Source: Rhodopseudomonas palustris (GTDB taxonomy: Bacteria > Pseudomonadota > Alphaproteobacteria > Rhizobiales > Xanthobacteraceae). From it: a stretch of 64,000 bases of DNA. The stretch is from the NCBI RefSeq assembly GCF_003031265.1, contig NZ_CP019966.1, positions 1,488,001 through 1,552,000 of the forward strand, given 5' to 3'. Each line of letters begins with the position of its first letter. Within the stretch, counting starts at the first letter, position 1. A program made the position numbers and the translations under genes. This document shows positions 1 to 9,022 of this stretch, one piece after another. Below the pieces are notes generated by a model. It ran no database searches. It saw only the letters and a list, made by a program, of their open reading frames with translations, and was not told the DNA's origin.

Positions 1-1
1 G

Positions 2-238
2 TTCGGCCAGTCGAGCCCGGAGGGGTTCTGGTACGATCAGAGCGAAGACGAGTTCGTCGTGCTGCTCGCGGGCTCTGCCGTGCTGCGGTTCGAAGACGGC
101 GACCGCACCGTCGATCTCATCCCCGGCACCTGGATCGACATCCCCGCCCACTGTCGCCACCGCGTCGAAGCCACCGCGACCGACCAGCCGAGCGTATGGC
201 TGACGATGTTCTGGCCGGCAGCGGTGAAGGCCACGTAG
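2..238 (+). CDS. Cupin-domain protein, 3' end only
   Basis: The window opens inside this gene; 78 C-terminal residues are visible, ending in TAG. The fragment reads FGQSSPEGFWYDQ, then EFVVLLAGSAVLRFEDG, then IPGTWIDIPAHCRHRVEAT. This is the second half of a small beta-barrel cupin_2 domain. The G-x5-P-x-G-type spacing and the late His (PAHCRHRV) resemble the second cupin metal-binding motif. The substrate cannot be judged. No downstream gene is close enough to be an obvious operon partner, and the 216 bases that follow show no clear gene. Confidence 0.7.
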   Translation, partial: FGQSSPEGFWYDQSEDEFVVLLAGSAVLRFEDGDRTVDLIPGTWIDIPAHCRHRVEATATDQPSVWLTMFWPAAVKAT

Positions 239-454
239 TCGGTAGCCCGGATGCGGCGACACGGATCCGATTCAGGCCGGCCGAATCCGCCCAATCTGCT
301 TGGTATTTTTTAGCAAGCAGCGTCAGCGTCTGTCGCGATCCCTATGGAGACTGCTGGCGGAACTCTGAGGCCGCCGTTATGATCTCAGGCGTCATTTGAT
401 TTTTGAACTAATTAGTATCTGCGCAAGATTTAAGTTCATTTCAAATGTGGTTCG

Positions 455-1408
455 ATGTTCAATTTGGTCAAAGATGCCGTAAGGCTGTGGGCTGTCGATG
501 TCTTCGCAAATTCCGTCAAGCGACTGGGGAGTGCCGACGATCGCCTGCAGGCGATCCGGTGGCTCGGGCAATCGCGAGACATCGTCGCGAGCGAACTGAG
601 TGTTGCGGACAAGGTCAGGCGTCTCTCTAGTCTCGTCGACTCTCGTTCTGTGGTGAAGTTCGTCGCGGCGCGCGTCACTGAGGCGGTCCAGAATTACAGG
701 CACTCGAATCTTCCTATCGCCGTGAAAGTTGCCATCCCGGCGACCCTGGCCGCCGTTCCTCTCGTCGGAGGCCAAGCCGCTGGACTGGCTGCATTCGGCG
801 GCGCGATCGGCGTGCCGATCCTGCTTCTGGTCTTCCTCGGTGCCGCTGGGATCACATCGATTATCGAGGCGATCATCAGGGATCCCGCGGCGCGGCCGGC
901 CATCGCAGAGGTCATCGACATCATCATCAAGGATGAACGCCTGCGCGAGACCAGCTGGAAAATGAAGGCCGCAATGCGCGAACGTCCGGTGGACCCGGTT
1001 CGGTTCGCAACACCCCAGGAAGGAGCCGGTGTCCACGACGCACTGCTGAAGATGGATCCCTTCCAGTTCGAACGCCACGTCATGAGCTTCTTCGAGAGCG
1101 CGGGATGCAAGTCATGGGTCACCCAGAGGTCCAACGACCTCGGCGTCGATGGATTTGCAGTCCACCCGAAAGGCCTCATCGTCACACAGTGCAAACGGAA
1201 CGCGCCCGACAATCGGGTCGGGCGGCCCGTCGTGCAGCAGTTCAAGGGGGTCATCGAAGAGCAGAATGCCTACCACGGCTATATCGTGACGACGTCGTCG
1301 TTCTCAGAAGAGGCACGGCAGTCCGCGGTGTTATCGGGCCGGATAACGCTCGTTGATTCCGGCGAGTTGCTATCTTGGCACTTCGAAGCTCCTCGCTTCG
1401 ATTTGTAG
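455..1408 (+). CDS. Membrane-associated Mrr-like restriction endonuclease family protein
   Basis: The protein has 317 residues. The N-terminal half (about 1-180) is helical, with a hydrophobic stretch at about 93-142 that could span or dip into the membrane. The C-terminal part (about 195-310) matches the Mrr_cat (PD-(D/E)xK) fold: DPFQFERHV with E206, DLGVDGF with D232, and the QxK pair Q245/K247 in VTQCKR. Mrr-family nucleases cut foreign, often methylated, DNA. The membrane anchor suggests action on incoming DNA near the envelope, which is inference. It stands alone, with no methylase or specificity subunit beside it. The ATG at 455 has no strong ribosome-binding site, so the start is provisional. 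Confidence 0.75.
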   Translation: MFNLVKDAVRLWAVDVFANSVKRLGSADDRLQAIRWLGQSRDIVASELSVADKVRRLSSLVDSRSVVKFVAARVTEAVQNYRHSNLPIAVKVAIPATLAAVPLVGGQAAGLAAFGGAIGVPILLLVFLGAAGITSIIEAIIRDPAARPAIAEVIDIIIKDERLRETSWKMKAAMRERPVDPVRFATPQEGAGVHDALLKMDPFQFERHVMSFFESAGCKSWVTQRSNDLGVDGFAVHPKGLIVTQCKRNAPDNRVGRPVVQQFKGVIEEQNAYHGYIVTTSSFSEEARQSAVLSGRITLVDSGELLSWHFEAPRFDL

Positions 1409-1582
1409 GAGAGGCCGTAACCGCAGGGATACGGTTGCTGTGTTCTGCCTGCCCCTCTCAATACCGGGTCGCTGCTCTTCCCCGTTCCCTGACAGCGGCT
1501 GATCTGCAGTGTTCCACGCGGAACGATCATCCGTGCCTGCGATTACTCAGCGGGGCGCTGATCAACGACATGGAGAGCACAT

Positions 1583-2146
1583 ATGGCAGGCCAACTCGAT
1601 GGCAAGCGCGTCGCTATTCTGGCTACCAACGGCTTCGAACAGTCGGAACTGGAAACCCCGCGCGACAAGCTGAAGGCGGCCGGCGCGCAGGTCGATATCG
1701 TCTCGCCGGAACAGGGCGAGATCAAAGGCTGGGACATGAAAGATTGGGGCCGGCCGGTGAAGGTCGACAAGCAGCTCGGCGCGGTGAAGGCCGACGATTA
1801 CGACGCGATCGTGCTGCCCGGCGGCCAGATCAATCCGGACCTGCTGCGCGTCAATCCGGACGCGCTGAAGCTGATCAAGGCGTTCTATGATGCCGGCAAG
1901 CCGGTGGCGGCGGTGTGTCACGCGCCGTGGCTCCTGATCGAAACCGGCATTGCCAAGGGCAAGCGGATGACCTCGTACCACTCGATCAAGCAGGACGTGA
2001 TCAACGCCGGCGCCAAGTGGGAGGATTCCCAGGTCGTCACCGACAACGGCCTGATCACCTCGCGCAACCCCGGCGACCTCGAGGCATTCTCGGCCAAGAT
2101 CATCGAGGAGATCCGCGAGGGCAAGCATCAGCGCCGTGCGGCCTGA
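1583..2146 (+). CDS. DJ-1/PfpI family protein (type 1 glutamine amidotransferase-like, deglycase/protease family)
   Basis: The protein is 187 residues, the usual length for the PfpI/YhbO group. It begins KRVAILATNGFEQSELETP, where the early Glu is the conserved acidic residue. The nucleophile elbow is AAVCHAPWLL with C112, followed by H113. Members are described as glyoxal/methylglyoxal deglycases, chaperones or weak peptidases; sequence alone cannot choose. The start ATG is preceded by GGAGAG at good spacing. Two hairpins follow the stop codon, so the gene is probably monocistronic and stress-related. Confidence 0.9.
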   Translation: MAGQLDGKRVAILATNGFEQSELETPRDKLKAAGAQVDIVSPEQGEIKGWDMKDWGRPVKVDKQLGAVKADDYDAIVLPGGQINPDLLRVNPDALKLIKAFYDAGKPVAAVCHAPWLLIETGIAKGKRMTSYHSIKQDVINAGAKWEDSQVVTDNGLITSRNPGDLEAFSAKIIEEIREGKHQRRAA

Positions 2147-2160
2147 TGCATGAACGGGTG

Positions 2161-2183
2161 ACGGCGGCACTCAGCCGCCGTTT
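2161..2183 (+). terminator. Rho-independent terminator-like hairpin after the PfpI gene
   Basis: Inverted repeat ACGGCGGC / GCCGCCGT with a 5-base loop, followed by a short TTT. It lies 14 bases after the PfpI stop codon. Confidence 0.6.
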
Positions 2184-2223
2184 CGCCACGGTGATCCGCG
2201 ACAGTTCCGGGATGCGAACAATG

Positions 2224-2254
2224 ACCGCGCCGATGGGTTCATCGGCGCGGTTTT
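2224..2254 (+). terminator. Second, stronger terminator hairpin
   Basis: Perfect 12-bp arms ACCGCGCCGATG / CATCGGCGCGGT around a GGTT loop, followed by TTTT on the plus strand. It makes a tandem terminator with the hairpin at 2161. The opposite strand has no U-run, so it should serve the PfpI gene rather than the leftward gene at 2342. Confidence 0.75.
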
Positions 2255-2341
2255 GATGCCAGAGGAGCCGCGATGGCGCGGGCCGAGCGGATCGGGAGAG
2301 GTGGAGCGCTGCGGCGCCGGAGGACGCCGCAACCTGCCGGC

Positions 2342-2713
2342 TCAGAGGCTGCCGTGCCGGCGCACTGCGCGGGCGCCATGCTCGGCGCAGACCGGGATCG
2401 CCTTGGCGCCGGGGATCAGTTCGATCGGCAATTCCAGCTTCTTGCCGCCCTTGCCGCCGCCGCGCAGATCGCTGCCCATCGCCATGATGGCCGAGCCCAT
2501 TGCGGCCGACCCGAAGGTCACGACGAAGCCGAACAGCAGCAGGCCGAGCGCGGTGCCGGGCGAGTCGTCGGCGAAGATCAGATCGCGCAGATGTCCGGGG
2601 TTGAGATACAGCAGCCCGCCGAGCAGCAAGGCCGCGATCATCACACCGATCGCCAGATTGATCGCCAGCAGGCGAAACAGCGGTTGGCCCAGCAAGGCAC
2701 TCCGGCGCGGCAT
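2342..2713 (-). CDS. Small two-helix membrane protein, function unknown
   Basis: The protein has 123 residues. Two clear hydrophobic segments (about 12-38, INLAIGVMIAALLLGGLLYL, and about 55-82, ALGLLLFGFVVTFGSAAMGSA) are separated by a short polar loop. A Gly/Lys-rich cytoplasmic-looking tail follows (GGGKGGKKLELP). No enzymatic motif is visible. The start ATG at 2713 lies upstream of a run in which no competing reading frame makes sense. It is transcribed divergently from the lytic transglycosylase gene. The pattern of two helices and a basic tail is common in conserved hypothetical inner-membrane proteins of Rhodopseudomonas and Bradyrhizobium. Confidence 0.65.
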   Translation of the reverse strand: MPRRSALLGQPLFRLLAINLAIGVMIAALLLGGLLYLNPGHLRDLIFADDSPGTALGLLLFGFVVTFGSAAMGSAIMAMGSDLRGGGKGGKKLELPIELIPGAKAIPVCAEHGARAVRRHGSL

Positions 2714-2939
2714 GATGTTCTTCCCTTCGCTAACGATGGTTCGCCAGGTTGTCGCCAGCGTCCCTGGATTCGGGGCCGACTTGTCGGGTCAGATATGGCG
2801 CTGTTGGTCCCGCCTCGCAACCGCAAGTATGAAATGGTAGATTCGCGCGGTTGTCATAGCAATACGCATCAATACGCATTCAGGTTCGGTACGCCGTCCT
2901 TTCCCTTCGCCATTTCCCTTGCTTGGAGACACGATTCAG

Positions 2940-3758
2940 ATGTTGAAGCTACGCCTAGCTCTCGTCACCTGCGCCCTCGGCGGCGCGCTGTTGTCCACCG
3001 CGCCGGCTGAGGCCGCCCGCTGCGGCGGCGACTTCAACAGCTTCATCGCCAGCTTCTCCGCTGATGCAGCCCAGGCCGGAATCTCCCAGGGCGTGATCTC
3101 GCAGGCGCTCGGCGGCGTCACCGAGGACCCCGGCGTGCTGGCGTTCGATCGCCGTCAGCGCGGCACCTTCAACAAGAGCTTCGAACAATACGTCTCGACC
3201 CGGGTCGGCGCCGGCCGCATCAAGGCCGGCCGCGCGATGCTGATGCGCCACGCCTCGCTGCTGTCGCGGATCGAGCGCCAGTTCGGCGTGCCGCCGCAGA
3301 TCGTGGTGGCGATCTGGGGCCTGGAGACCGATTATGGCAAGGGCGACATGGGCAAGCTGCCGGTGTTCCGCGTGCTGGCGACGCTGGCGCATGATTGCCG
3401 CCGGACCGAGCTGTTTCAGGGCGAACTGCTGGCGGCGCTGCAGATCCTGCAGCGCGGCGACCTGACGCTGCGCGACATGGTCGGTGCTTACGCCGGCGAA
3501 ATCGGCCAGACCCAGTTCCTGCCGTCGTCCTACATCAAGTATGGCGTCGACTATGACGGCAACGGCCACGTCGACCTGCGCCACAGCGTGCCGGACGTGC
3601 TGGCCTCGACCGCCAATCTGTTGAAGACCGCCGGCTGGAAGGCCGGCGGCTCCTACGAGGAAGGCTCGGCGAATTTCGAAGCGATGCGCGAGTGGAATCG
3701 TGCGCTGGTGTATCGCAAGACGATCGCTTACTTCGCCGACAAGCTGATCGAGCAGTAA
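2940..3758 (+). CDS. Membrane-bound/periplasmic lytic murein transglycosylase, MltB family (SLT family 3)
   Basis: The enzyme cleaves the MurNAc-GlcNAc bond of peptidoglycan to give 1,6-anhydroMurNAc ends, in the periplasm. The protein has 272 residues and an N-terminal signal peptide (LRLALVTCALGGALLSTAPAEA). The catalytic acid is E129 in AIWGLETDYG. The typical family 3 motif GEIGQTQFLPSSY follows, then DYDGNGHVDL. The ATG at 2940 is chosen because GGAGAC sits 9 bases upstream; an in-frame TTG at 2919 is unlikely. No lipobox Cys at the expected place, so it is probably soluble periplasmic rather than a lipoprotein. It is convergent with the flagellar hook gene flgD. Confidence 0.92.
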   Translation: MLKLRLALVTCALGGALLSTAPAEAARCGGDFNSFIASFSADAAQAGISQGVISQALGGVTEDPGVLAFDRRQRGTFNKSFEQYVSTRVGAGRIKAGRAMLMRHASLLSRIERQFGVPPQIVVAIWGLETDYGKGDMGKLPVFRVLATLAHDCRRTELFQGELLAALQILQRGDLTLRDMVGAYAGEIGQTQFLPSSYIKYGVDYDGNGHVDLRHSVPDVLASTANLLKTAGWKAGGSYEEGSANFEAMREWNRALVYRKTIAYFADKLIEQ

Positions 3759-3779
3759 GCGCCCGGCAGATCCGGGCGC
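3759..3779. terminator. Hairpin between convergent transglycosylase and flgD genes
   Basis: Arms GCGCCCGG / CCGGGCGC with a 5-base loop begin directly after the transglycosylase stop codon. There is no U-run on either strand. It may act as an RNA 3'-end stabiliser or weak bidirectional terminator. Confidence 0.45.
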
Positions 3780-3788
3780 GCGGCACCG

Positions 3789-4502
3789 TCACATCGAGGT
3801 GGCGGTGCTGTTGGCCCGGACCAGCTTGTTGATTTGATCGAGCGAGAAGTTCTGGCCGCCGATCGACAGTTTCGGCGGCGTCTGGGTGAGATCGACGGAG
3901 TCGATCGTGCCCTGGATCTGGGTGGAGACCGTGGCGGTCTTGCCCGACGCATCGGTGGCGACGATCGACAGCTTGTAGTTGCCGTCCGGCCACTGGGTGC
4001 CGTCGTTGCCGCGGCCGTCCCACTTGAACGCCTGATCCTTGCCGGCATTGATGGTGAACTTGCCGGAATACACCGTCTGGCCGGTGTCGCTCTGAATCGA
4101 AACCTGGGCGCTGACCGGCTTGTCGGTCGACAGCGACCAGATCGCATTGCCTTTGGTCATCTGCACCTTGCTGCCGTCGACGATGGCGTTGGCGCCGACC
4201 AGGCTCATCGCTTGTGTCGCTTGTGCGGTGGTTTGCAGCTGCACCAGCGAGCTCAGCGAGTCATTGGTCTTGAGCTGCTGTTCGATGCCGGCGAACTGCA
4301 CCAATTGCTGGGTGAACTGGTTGGTGTCCAGCGGGTCGGTTGGGTTCTGGTTCTTGAGCTGTGTCGTCAGCAGCGTCAGGAAGGTCTGGAAATTGTCCGC
4401 GATGCCCGGGGTCGAGCTGGTCTTGGACTTGGCGCTGTCGGCGGAGTAGTTCGGATTCGGGGCCGAGTACGGCGTAGTCGCGGTTGTGTAATCGACGGAC
4501 AT
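3789..4502 (-). CDS. flgD: Flagellar hook assembly scaffold (hook-capping) protein FlgD
   Basis: FlgD caps the growing flagellar hook and is needed for polymerisation of FlgE; it is exported through the flagellar type III apparatus. The protein has 237 residues. The N-terminal FlgD domain shows the family signature FLTLLTTQLKNQNPTDPLD, then FTQQLVQFAGIEQQL. The C-terminal FlgD_ig-like region (about 110-200) carries FKWDGRGNDGTQWPDGNY, a hallmark of the Tudor/Ig part. It lies 12 bases after fliK in the same direction, so hook scaffold and hook-length ruler are co-expressed. Confidence 0.97.
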   Translation of the reverse strand: MSVDYTTATTPYSAPNPNYSADSAKSKTSSTPGIADNFQTFLTLLTTQLKNQNPTDPLDTNQFTQQLVQFAGIEQQLKTNDSLSSLVQLQTTAQATQAMSLVGANAIVDGSKVQMTKGNAIWSLSTDKPVSAQVSIQSDTGQTVYSGKFTINAGKDQAFKWDGRGNDGTQWPDGNYKLSIVATDASGKTATVSTQIQGTIDSVDLTQTPPKLSIGGQNFSLDQINKLVRANSTATSM

Positions 4503-4514
4503 GCGCGTTGCTCC

Positions 4515-6113
4515 TCAGATTCGAATATCGACGCCGCCGCTCGCACCGAGCATGCGGCCGTAGCCGCGGCTCGCGACCGGCGTGGGCGGCAGTTCATCCT
4601 GCGAAATCACCAGCCGCTGCGACCTGCGGCCGCTCTCCTGCTGCTGGCCCTGCTGACCCGACGAGGACTGGTCACGCAGGCTGAACTGCAGGCCGCTGTC
4701 GCCGGTCTTCAAACCGGCGTCGTCCAGCGCGCGCTGCAGCTGGGTCTGATCCTGGCGCAGCATCTGCAGCGTTTCGGGCTTCTCCACCGTCAGATGCGAC
4801 GTCACCTGGCCGTGGCGATCGACGTCGATCCGCACGTCGATGCGGCCGAGTTCAGCCGGATCGAGACGGATGTCGAAGCGGGTCGCGCCGCCTTTGGTGC
4901 GGGTGGCGATCTCGACGGCGAGCCCTTCGATCGGCACCGGCGCGTTGGCGGCGTTGGTCGCGGTGAGCTGCGAGGCGGCCGCTGCATTGACGCCGGTGGT
5001 GGCCGCCGGCTGCAAATGCTGGGGCACCGCGATTGGCGTCTGCGGCAGCATAGTGTTGGCATCGGCCTGCGCCTGGGCTTGCGGCAGCGCTGCGTCCGGC
5101 TTCAGGTGCGAGGCGCCGGCCTTCGGCGACGCATCGTCGCCGGCGCCAGCGAGCGCGTGGGCGAGCTTCGCGTCTCCGGCCGGCTGGCCGTCGGGCGTGG
5201 TCTGCCCGGGCTGCGGCGGCACCGGCGTTCCGGTGGTGGCGTTGGCAGTTGCCGCCTGAGCGGCCGCGGCCTGCGCGGTCGTTGGGGTGGTGGCCTCGCC
5301 CTTGGTGTCCGACTTGGCTGTCCCGTCGGTCTTGGTGCCGGCCTTGGTGTCGGCTTTGGCGCCGTTGGCCTGGGCCGCCAGTGCGGCGAGTTTCGGATCG
5401 GCCGCAACGCCGGTCTGGGTCGCCCCGGCGGTCCCCGTCTGGTCGGCGGTAGCGGTCTGAGTCGTCGTCGTGCCGGCATCGGCCTTGGCCTTCAGCGCCG
5501 CGGCGGCGGCGATCGCCAGTGGCGTGCCGGTCGCGCTGCCCGCGGCGTCACCTTCGGCGTTCGGGCCGGTGGCGGCGGTCGTGATCTGGGCAGCGATCAG
5601 CGCGGTCGCGTTCGGCGTGATCGTCACCGGCGGGGTCGCGCCGGCGTCCTTGCTGTCGGTCTGGTCGGCGCCCTTGGCGTCGGTGTCTTTGGTGGCGCCG
5701 GATTTGTCGTCCTTGGCCGACTTCGTGTTGTCCGTCTTGTCGCTCTTCGCTGTGGCGGTCTTGTCGCCGCCCGTGGTGTCGGTGGTCTTGGCGTCCGGCT
5801 TGGCCTGATCGGACGACGCGGCGTTATCGGCGCGGCGGTAGTCGTCGCTAGTGTCGCGTGAGCGGCTTCGATCGGTCGCATCGCTCCGGTCGGTGCGGGA
5901 GCTGCGGCTGGTGCCGCGGTCGTCCGAGGCGCTGCTCGAGGACCGGGTATCCGGCTTCGGCGCCGAGCTGGCCTTGTCGTAGGCAGCGGTATTGCTGTCC
6001 ACGAGGGCGGCGAAATTGTCCGTATGCGACGAACGCTCGTTGCGCGCCTGGGTGCGAGGCGCGGGGGCGGGCGTGCTAGCTGCGACGTCTGGCGATGCGT
6101 TGACCACGGGCAA
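4515..6113 (-). CDS. fliK: Flagellar hook-length control protein FliK
   Basis: FliK is the secreted ruler that sets hook length and switches export specificity. The protein has 532 residues. The N-terminal 380 residues are low-complexity, rich in Ala, Thr, Asp, Lys and Gly, as expected for an unfolded ruler. The conserved Flg_hook domain is at about 395-490 (RFDIRLDPAELGRIDVRID, then LRQDQTQLQRALDDAGL). A short Gln/Ser-rich tail follows. The repetitive part makes alternative long frames on the other strand, which are shadows. It precedes flgD, with a probable promoter in the 294 bases up to mnmA. Confidence 0.93.
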   Translation of the reverse strand: MPVVNASPDVAASTPAPAPRTQARNERSSHTDNFAALVDSNTAAYDKASSAPKPDTRSSSSASDDRGTSRSSRTDRSDATDRSRSRDTSDDYRRADNAASSDQAKPDAKTTDTTGGDKTATAKSDKTDNTKSAKDDKSGATKDTDAKGADQTDSKDAGATPPVTITPNATALIAAQITTAATGPNAEGDAAGSATGTPLAIAAAAALKAKADAGTTTTQTATADQTGTAGATQTGVAADPKLAALAAQANGAKADTKAGTKTDGTAKSDTKGEATTPTTAQAAAAQAATANATTGTPVPPQPGQTTPDGQPAGDAKLAHALAGAGDDASPKAGASHLKPDAALPQAQAQADANTMLPQTPIAVPQHLQPAATTGVNAAAASQLTATNAANAPVPIEGLAVEIATRTKGGATRFDIRLDPAELGRIDVRIDVDRHGQVTSHLTVEKPETLQMLRQDQTQLQRALDDAGLKTGDSGLQFSLRDQSSSGQQGQQQESGRRSQRLVISQDELPPTPVASRGYGRMLGASGGVDIRI

Positions 6114-6407
6114 TCTCTCACTCTTCAGTCCAAAGCACCTTCAGCAAGGACCGGGCCAAACAAAAGAATGAGCGAATCCAGATGGTTGGCGTCTGCAAGG
6201 GGAGGGCGGAACCGGGCTTTGCCACGCTATTTCTGCCCCTGCGGCAGAATTTGCCGCGGCTGCGGCCCGCAAAACCGGGCCGCTGCGATTGCGCCTCCGG
6301 GAGGCGGCCTATATTAAAAGCATGCATCACCGAGGTTTGCGGAATTGGCCCTGCCGCTTCCGGACATTGCGGAAGGATGACCGCGCGGCGGACGCCGGTC
6401 GCAGCTT

Positions 6408-7613
6408 ATGACTGAACCAATGCTCAACAGTCTGGATCTCGAAGGCCGGCCGCAGGACACCCGCGTCGTGGTCGCGATGTCCGGCGGCGTGGATTCCTCG
6501 ACGACCGCTGCGCTGCTCAAGGCGCAGGGCTACGACGTCGTCGGCATCACGCTGCAGCTCTACGATCATGGCGAGGCGATCCATCGCAAGGGCGCCTGCT
6601 GCGCCGGCCAGGACATTCACGACGCCCGCGCGGTCGCCGAGCGGATCGGGATTCCGCACTACGTGCTCGACTATGAAAGCCGGTTTCGCGAGTCGGTGAT
6701 CGACAGCTTTGCCGACAGCTATGCCTCCGGCGAGACACCGGTGCCGTGCATCGAGTGCAACCGCTCGGTCAAGTTCCGCGACCTGCTTGCGACCGCGCGC
6801 GAGCTCGGCGCCTCGGCGCTGGCGACCGGTCACTACGTGTCGTCGCGGCGGCTCGATGACGGATCGCGGGCGCTGGTCTGCGCCGCCGATCGCGACCGCG
6901 ACCAGAGCTACTTCCTGTTCGCCACCACGCGCGAGCAGCTGCAATTTCTGCGCTTCCCGCTCGGCGACATGACCAAGCCGCAGACCCGCGAGCTGGCGCG
7001 GCAGTTCGGCCTGTCGGTCGCCGACAAGCACGACAGCCAGGACATCTGCTTCGTGCCGACCGGGCGCTACACCGATGTTGTCGAGCGGCTGAAGCCGAAC
7101 GCGATGGAGCCGGGCGACATCGTCGATGTCGATGGCCGCGTGCTCGGCCAGCATCCCGGCATCGTGCATTTCACCGTCGGCCAGCGCCGTGGTCTCGGCA
7201 TCGCGTCGCGCTCGCCGCTTTACGTGCTGCGGCTCGATGCCGCGCGGCGGCAGGTCGTGGTCGGCCCGCGCGAAGCGCTGCTGATGGATCGCATCGTGCT
7301 GCGCGACATCAATTGGATCGGCGACGGGGCGCTCGACGACGTGATCGGCGACGGCCTGGAGCTGTTCGTCCGGGTGCGCTCGACGCGGGCACCGCAGCCC
7401 GCCTGGCTGCGTGCGGCGAACGGTGGCTACGAGGTCGAACTCGTGGTCGGCGAGGAGGGCGTGTCGCCAGGGCAGGCTTGCGTGTTCTACGACGCGGCCG
7501 AGGGCCAGGCCCGCGTGCTCGGCGGTGGCTTCATCAAGAGCGCTGCGCCGCGCCGGTTCGAGGGCGGGCGCGAGCAAATCGAGGCGCCGGCGCTGGCCGC
7601 CGTGCGCGGCTAA
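6408..7613 (+). CDS. mnmA: tRNA-specific 2-thiouridylase MnmA
   Basis: MnmA thiolates U34 of tRNA-Lys, -Glu and -Gln in the cytoplasm, using ATP and relayed persulfide sulfur. The protein has 401 residues. Its PP-loop, SGGVDSS, is near residues 25-31. The catalytic cysteines are C114 in [10 protein letters not shown] and C214 in [13 protein letters not shown]-terminal beta-barrel domain follows. The ATG at 6408 follows a long leader; other in-frame starts are less convincing. The length is at the longer end for the family because of a few extra N-terminal residues. It is followed after 19 bases by a methyltransferase gene, probably in the same transcript. Confidence 0.96.
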   Translation: MTEPMLNSLDLEGRPQDTRVVVAMSGGVDSSTTAALLKAQGYDVVGITLQLYDHGEAIHRKGACCAGQDIHDARAVAERIGIPHYVLDYESRFRESVIDSFADSYASGETPVPCIECNRSVKFRDLLATARELGASALATGHYVSSRRLDDGSRALVCAADRDRDQSYFLFATTREQLQFLRFPLGDMTKPQTRELARQFGLSVADKHDSQDICFVPTGRYTDVVERLKPNAMEPGDIVDVDGRVLGQHPGIVHFTVGQRRGLGIASRSPLYVLRLDAARRQVVVGPREALLMDRIVLRDINWIGDGALDDVIGDGLELFVRVRSTRAPQPAWLRAANGGYEVELVVGEEGVSPGQACVFYDAAEGQARVLGGGFIKSAAPRRFEGGREQIEAPALAAVRG

Positions 7614-7632
7614 AGGATTTTCGGGGCAGAGT

Positions 7633-8271
7633 ATGGCGAACGACATCGATCGCGCGGGCGTGGCGAAAGCCTACGCGCGCTGGGCGCCGATTTACGATCT
7701 GGTTTTCGGCAAAGTCTTCGACAGCGGCCGGCAATCGACCATCGCGGTGGCCGATGCGATCGGCGGGCGTGTGCTCGACGTCGGCGTCGGCACCGGGCTG
7801 TCGCTGTCGGATTATTCCAAGACCACGCGGCTGTGCGGCGTCGATATTTCCGAGCCAATGCTGCGCAAGGCGCATGAGCGCGTCCGCACGCTGAATCTCA
7901 GCAATGTCGACGTGCTGGCCGTGATGGACGCCAAGAACCTGGCGTTTCCGGCCGATTACTTCGACGCCGTCGTGGCGCAATACGTCATCACCGCGGTGCC
8001 GGACCCGGAAGCCACGCTCGACGATTTCGTCCGCGTGCTGAAGCCGGGCGGCGAGCTGATCCTGGTCAACCACATCGGCGCCGAAAGCGGGCCCCGCAAG
8101 CTGTTCGAACTGGCGTTCTCGCCGATCGCGCGCCGGCTCGGCTGGCGGCCCGAGTTCCCGTGGCAGCGGCTGGTGAACTGGGCAGCGCGCAACCGCCGCG
8201 TGGAACTCGCAGAGCGCCGGCCGATGCCGCCGATGGGCCACTTCTCGCTGATCCGCTATCGCAAACTGTGA
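7633..8271 (+). CDS. Class I SAM-dependent methyltransferase, PmtA/UbiE-like
   Basis: The protein has 212 residues. It opens VAKAYARWAPIYDLVFG, as is typical of the PmtA phosphatidylethanolamine N-methyltransferases and UbiE relatives. The SAM-binding motif I is VLDVGVGTGLSL. The acidic end of strand 2 is CGVDISEPML, and the post-I and motif IV region is FDAVVAQYVITAVPDPEATL. The later FSLIRYRKL tail resembles alphaproteobacterial PmtA, which makes phosphatidylcholine by triple methylation. PmtA is the favoured call but ubiquinone-type methylation is not excluded. The ATG at 7633 has the weak upstream signal GGGGCAG. Confidence 0.8.
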   Translation: MANDIDRAGVAKAYARWAPIYDLVFGKVFDSGRQSTIAVADAIGGRVLDVGVGTGLSLSDYSKTTRLCGVDISEPMLRKAHERVRTLNLSNVDVLAVMDAKNLAFPADYFDAVVAQYVITAVPDPEATLDDFVRVLKPGGELILVNHIGAESGPRKLFELAFSPIARRLGWRPEFPWQRLVNWAARNRRVELAERRPMPPMGHFSLIRYRKL

Positions 8272-8316
8272 CCGTGTGACGCCGGAACGTGGCGAGCTTC
8301 GCCACGTTGTCCGGGC

Positions 8317-8655
8317 ATGATGTCGAAACTGACCATCGCGCTCGGATGCTTGGCTCTGGCGGCCGCGCCCGCAGCGGCGCAGGCGCCGCCCAAGCCGCCC
8401 ACCACTACGGCACCGTCGGCGACCGAATGCTCGCCGCATGCGACCGTCAATCCGCCCGGCACGAACGCTCCAGGTGCCACCACCGGCCAGACCCAGCAGC
8501 CGCTCGGCGACAAGCTGGCCAAGACGGATGGCGTGCTTTGCCCGCCAACCGGCGTCGACCCGGAAATCCGGGCGCCGACCCCGGACGTCGGCAGAACCCC
8601 GGTGATTCCGCCGCCGGGCAGCCCGGGCGGCGATCCGACGGTCCGTCCAAAATAG
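8317..8655 (+). CDS. Small secreted proline-rich protein, unknown function
   Basis: The protein has 112 residues. A signal peptide (KLTIALGCLALAAAPAAAQA) is followed by a Pro/Thr-rich chain with two Cys residues (ATECSPHA and GVLCPPTG) that could form one disulfide. No domain is recognised. Short proteins with this composition are common in Bradyrhizobiaceae and sit in the periplasm. It is 45 bases downstream of the methyltransferase, on the same strand. It has two adjacent ATG codons, and the first is used here. Confidence 0.65.
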   Translation: MMSKLTIALGCLALAAAPAAAQAPPKPPTTTAPSATECSPHATVNPPGTNAPGATTGQTQQPLGDKLAKTDGVLCPPTGVDPEIRAPTPDVGRTPVIPPPGSPGGDPTVRPK

Positions 8656-8771
8656 CCGTATCGGCAAGTTTTCCCGCCCGGTCCGGCATTGCTTGACAGG
8701 GCAACCCGCGCCTCCTTATATGCCGCGCGTTCGCATCGCCTTCACTCGCAAGGCCGACGGCGAACCACCGT

Positions 8772-8848
8772 GGCGGGGTAGCTCAGCTGGTTAGAGCACG
8801 GGAATCATAATCCTGGGGTCGGGGGTTCAAGTCCCTCTCCCGCTACCA
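8772..8848 (+). tRNA. tRNA-Met (anticodon CAT), elongator type
   Basis: A complete 77-base cloverleaf with encoded CCA. The acceptor stem GGCGGGG pairs with TCCCGCT (two G-T pairs). The D arm is GCTC...GAGC. The anticodon stem CGGGA / TCCTG holds the loop ATCATAA, with CAT at 34-36. The T arm contains GTTCAAG. It lacks the initiator hallmarks (an unpaired 1:72 base pair and three G:C pairs in the anticodon stem). An Ile2 (lysidine-modified CAT) identity is less likely from the stem sequences but is not excluded. Confidence 0.93.
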
Positions 8849-9022
8849 CATTCTCCTGACATCGCTGGAACGCTCGCTTCGAGACGGACAAAACCGTCGT
8901 CGAGGATTTGGCATGCTGATCGCGGACGATGAGCTCGTCGCGCAGACGCCCTCTCGACCGTGGTCCGCGACTTCGGAATCCAGATCAGCGCTCTCCAGAT
9001 CAGTGTCGTTTCGCCTCTCGCC

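Noticed and set aside
4515..6113. Long plus-strand frame opposite fliK
   Set aside because: fliK carries a clear Flg_hook domain and is followed by flgD; the opposite frame is Gly/Arg-rich without motifs.
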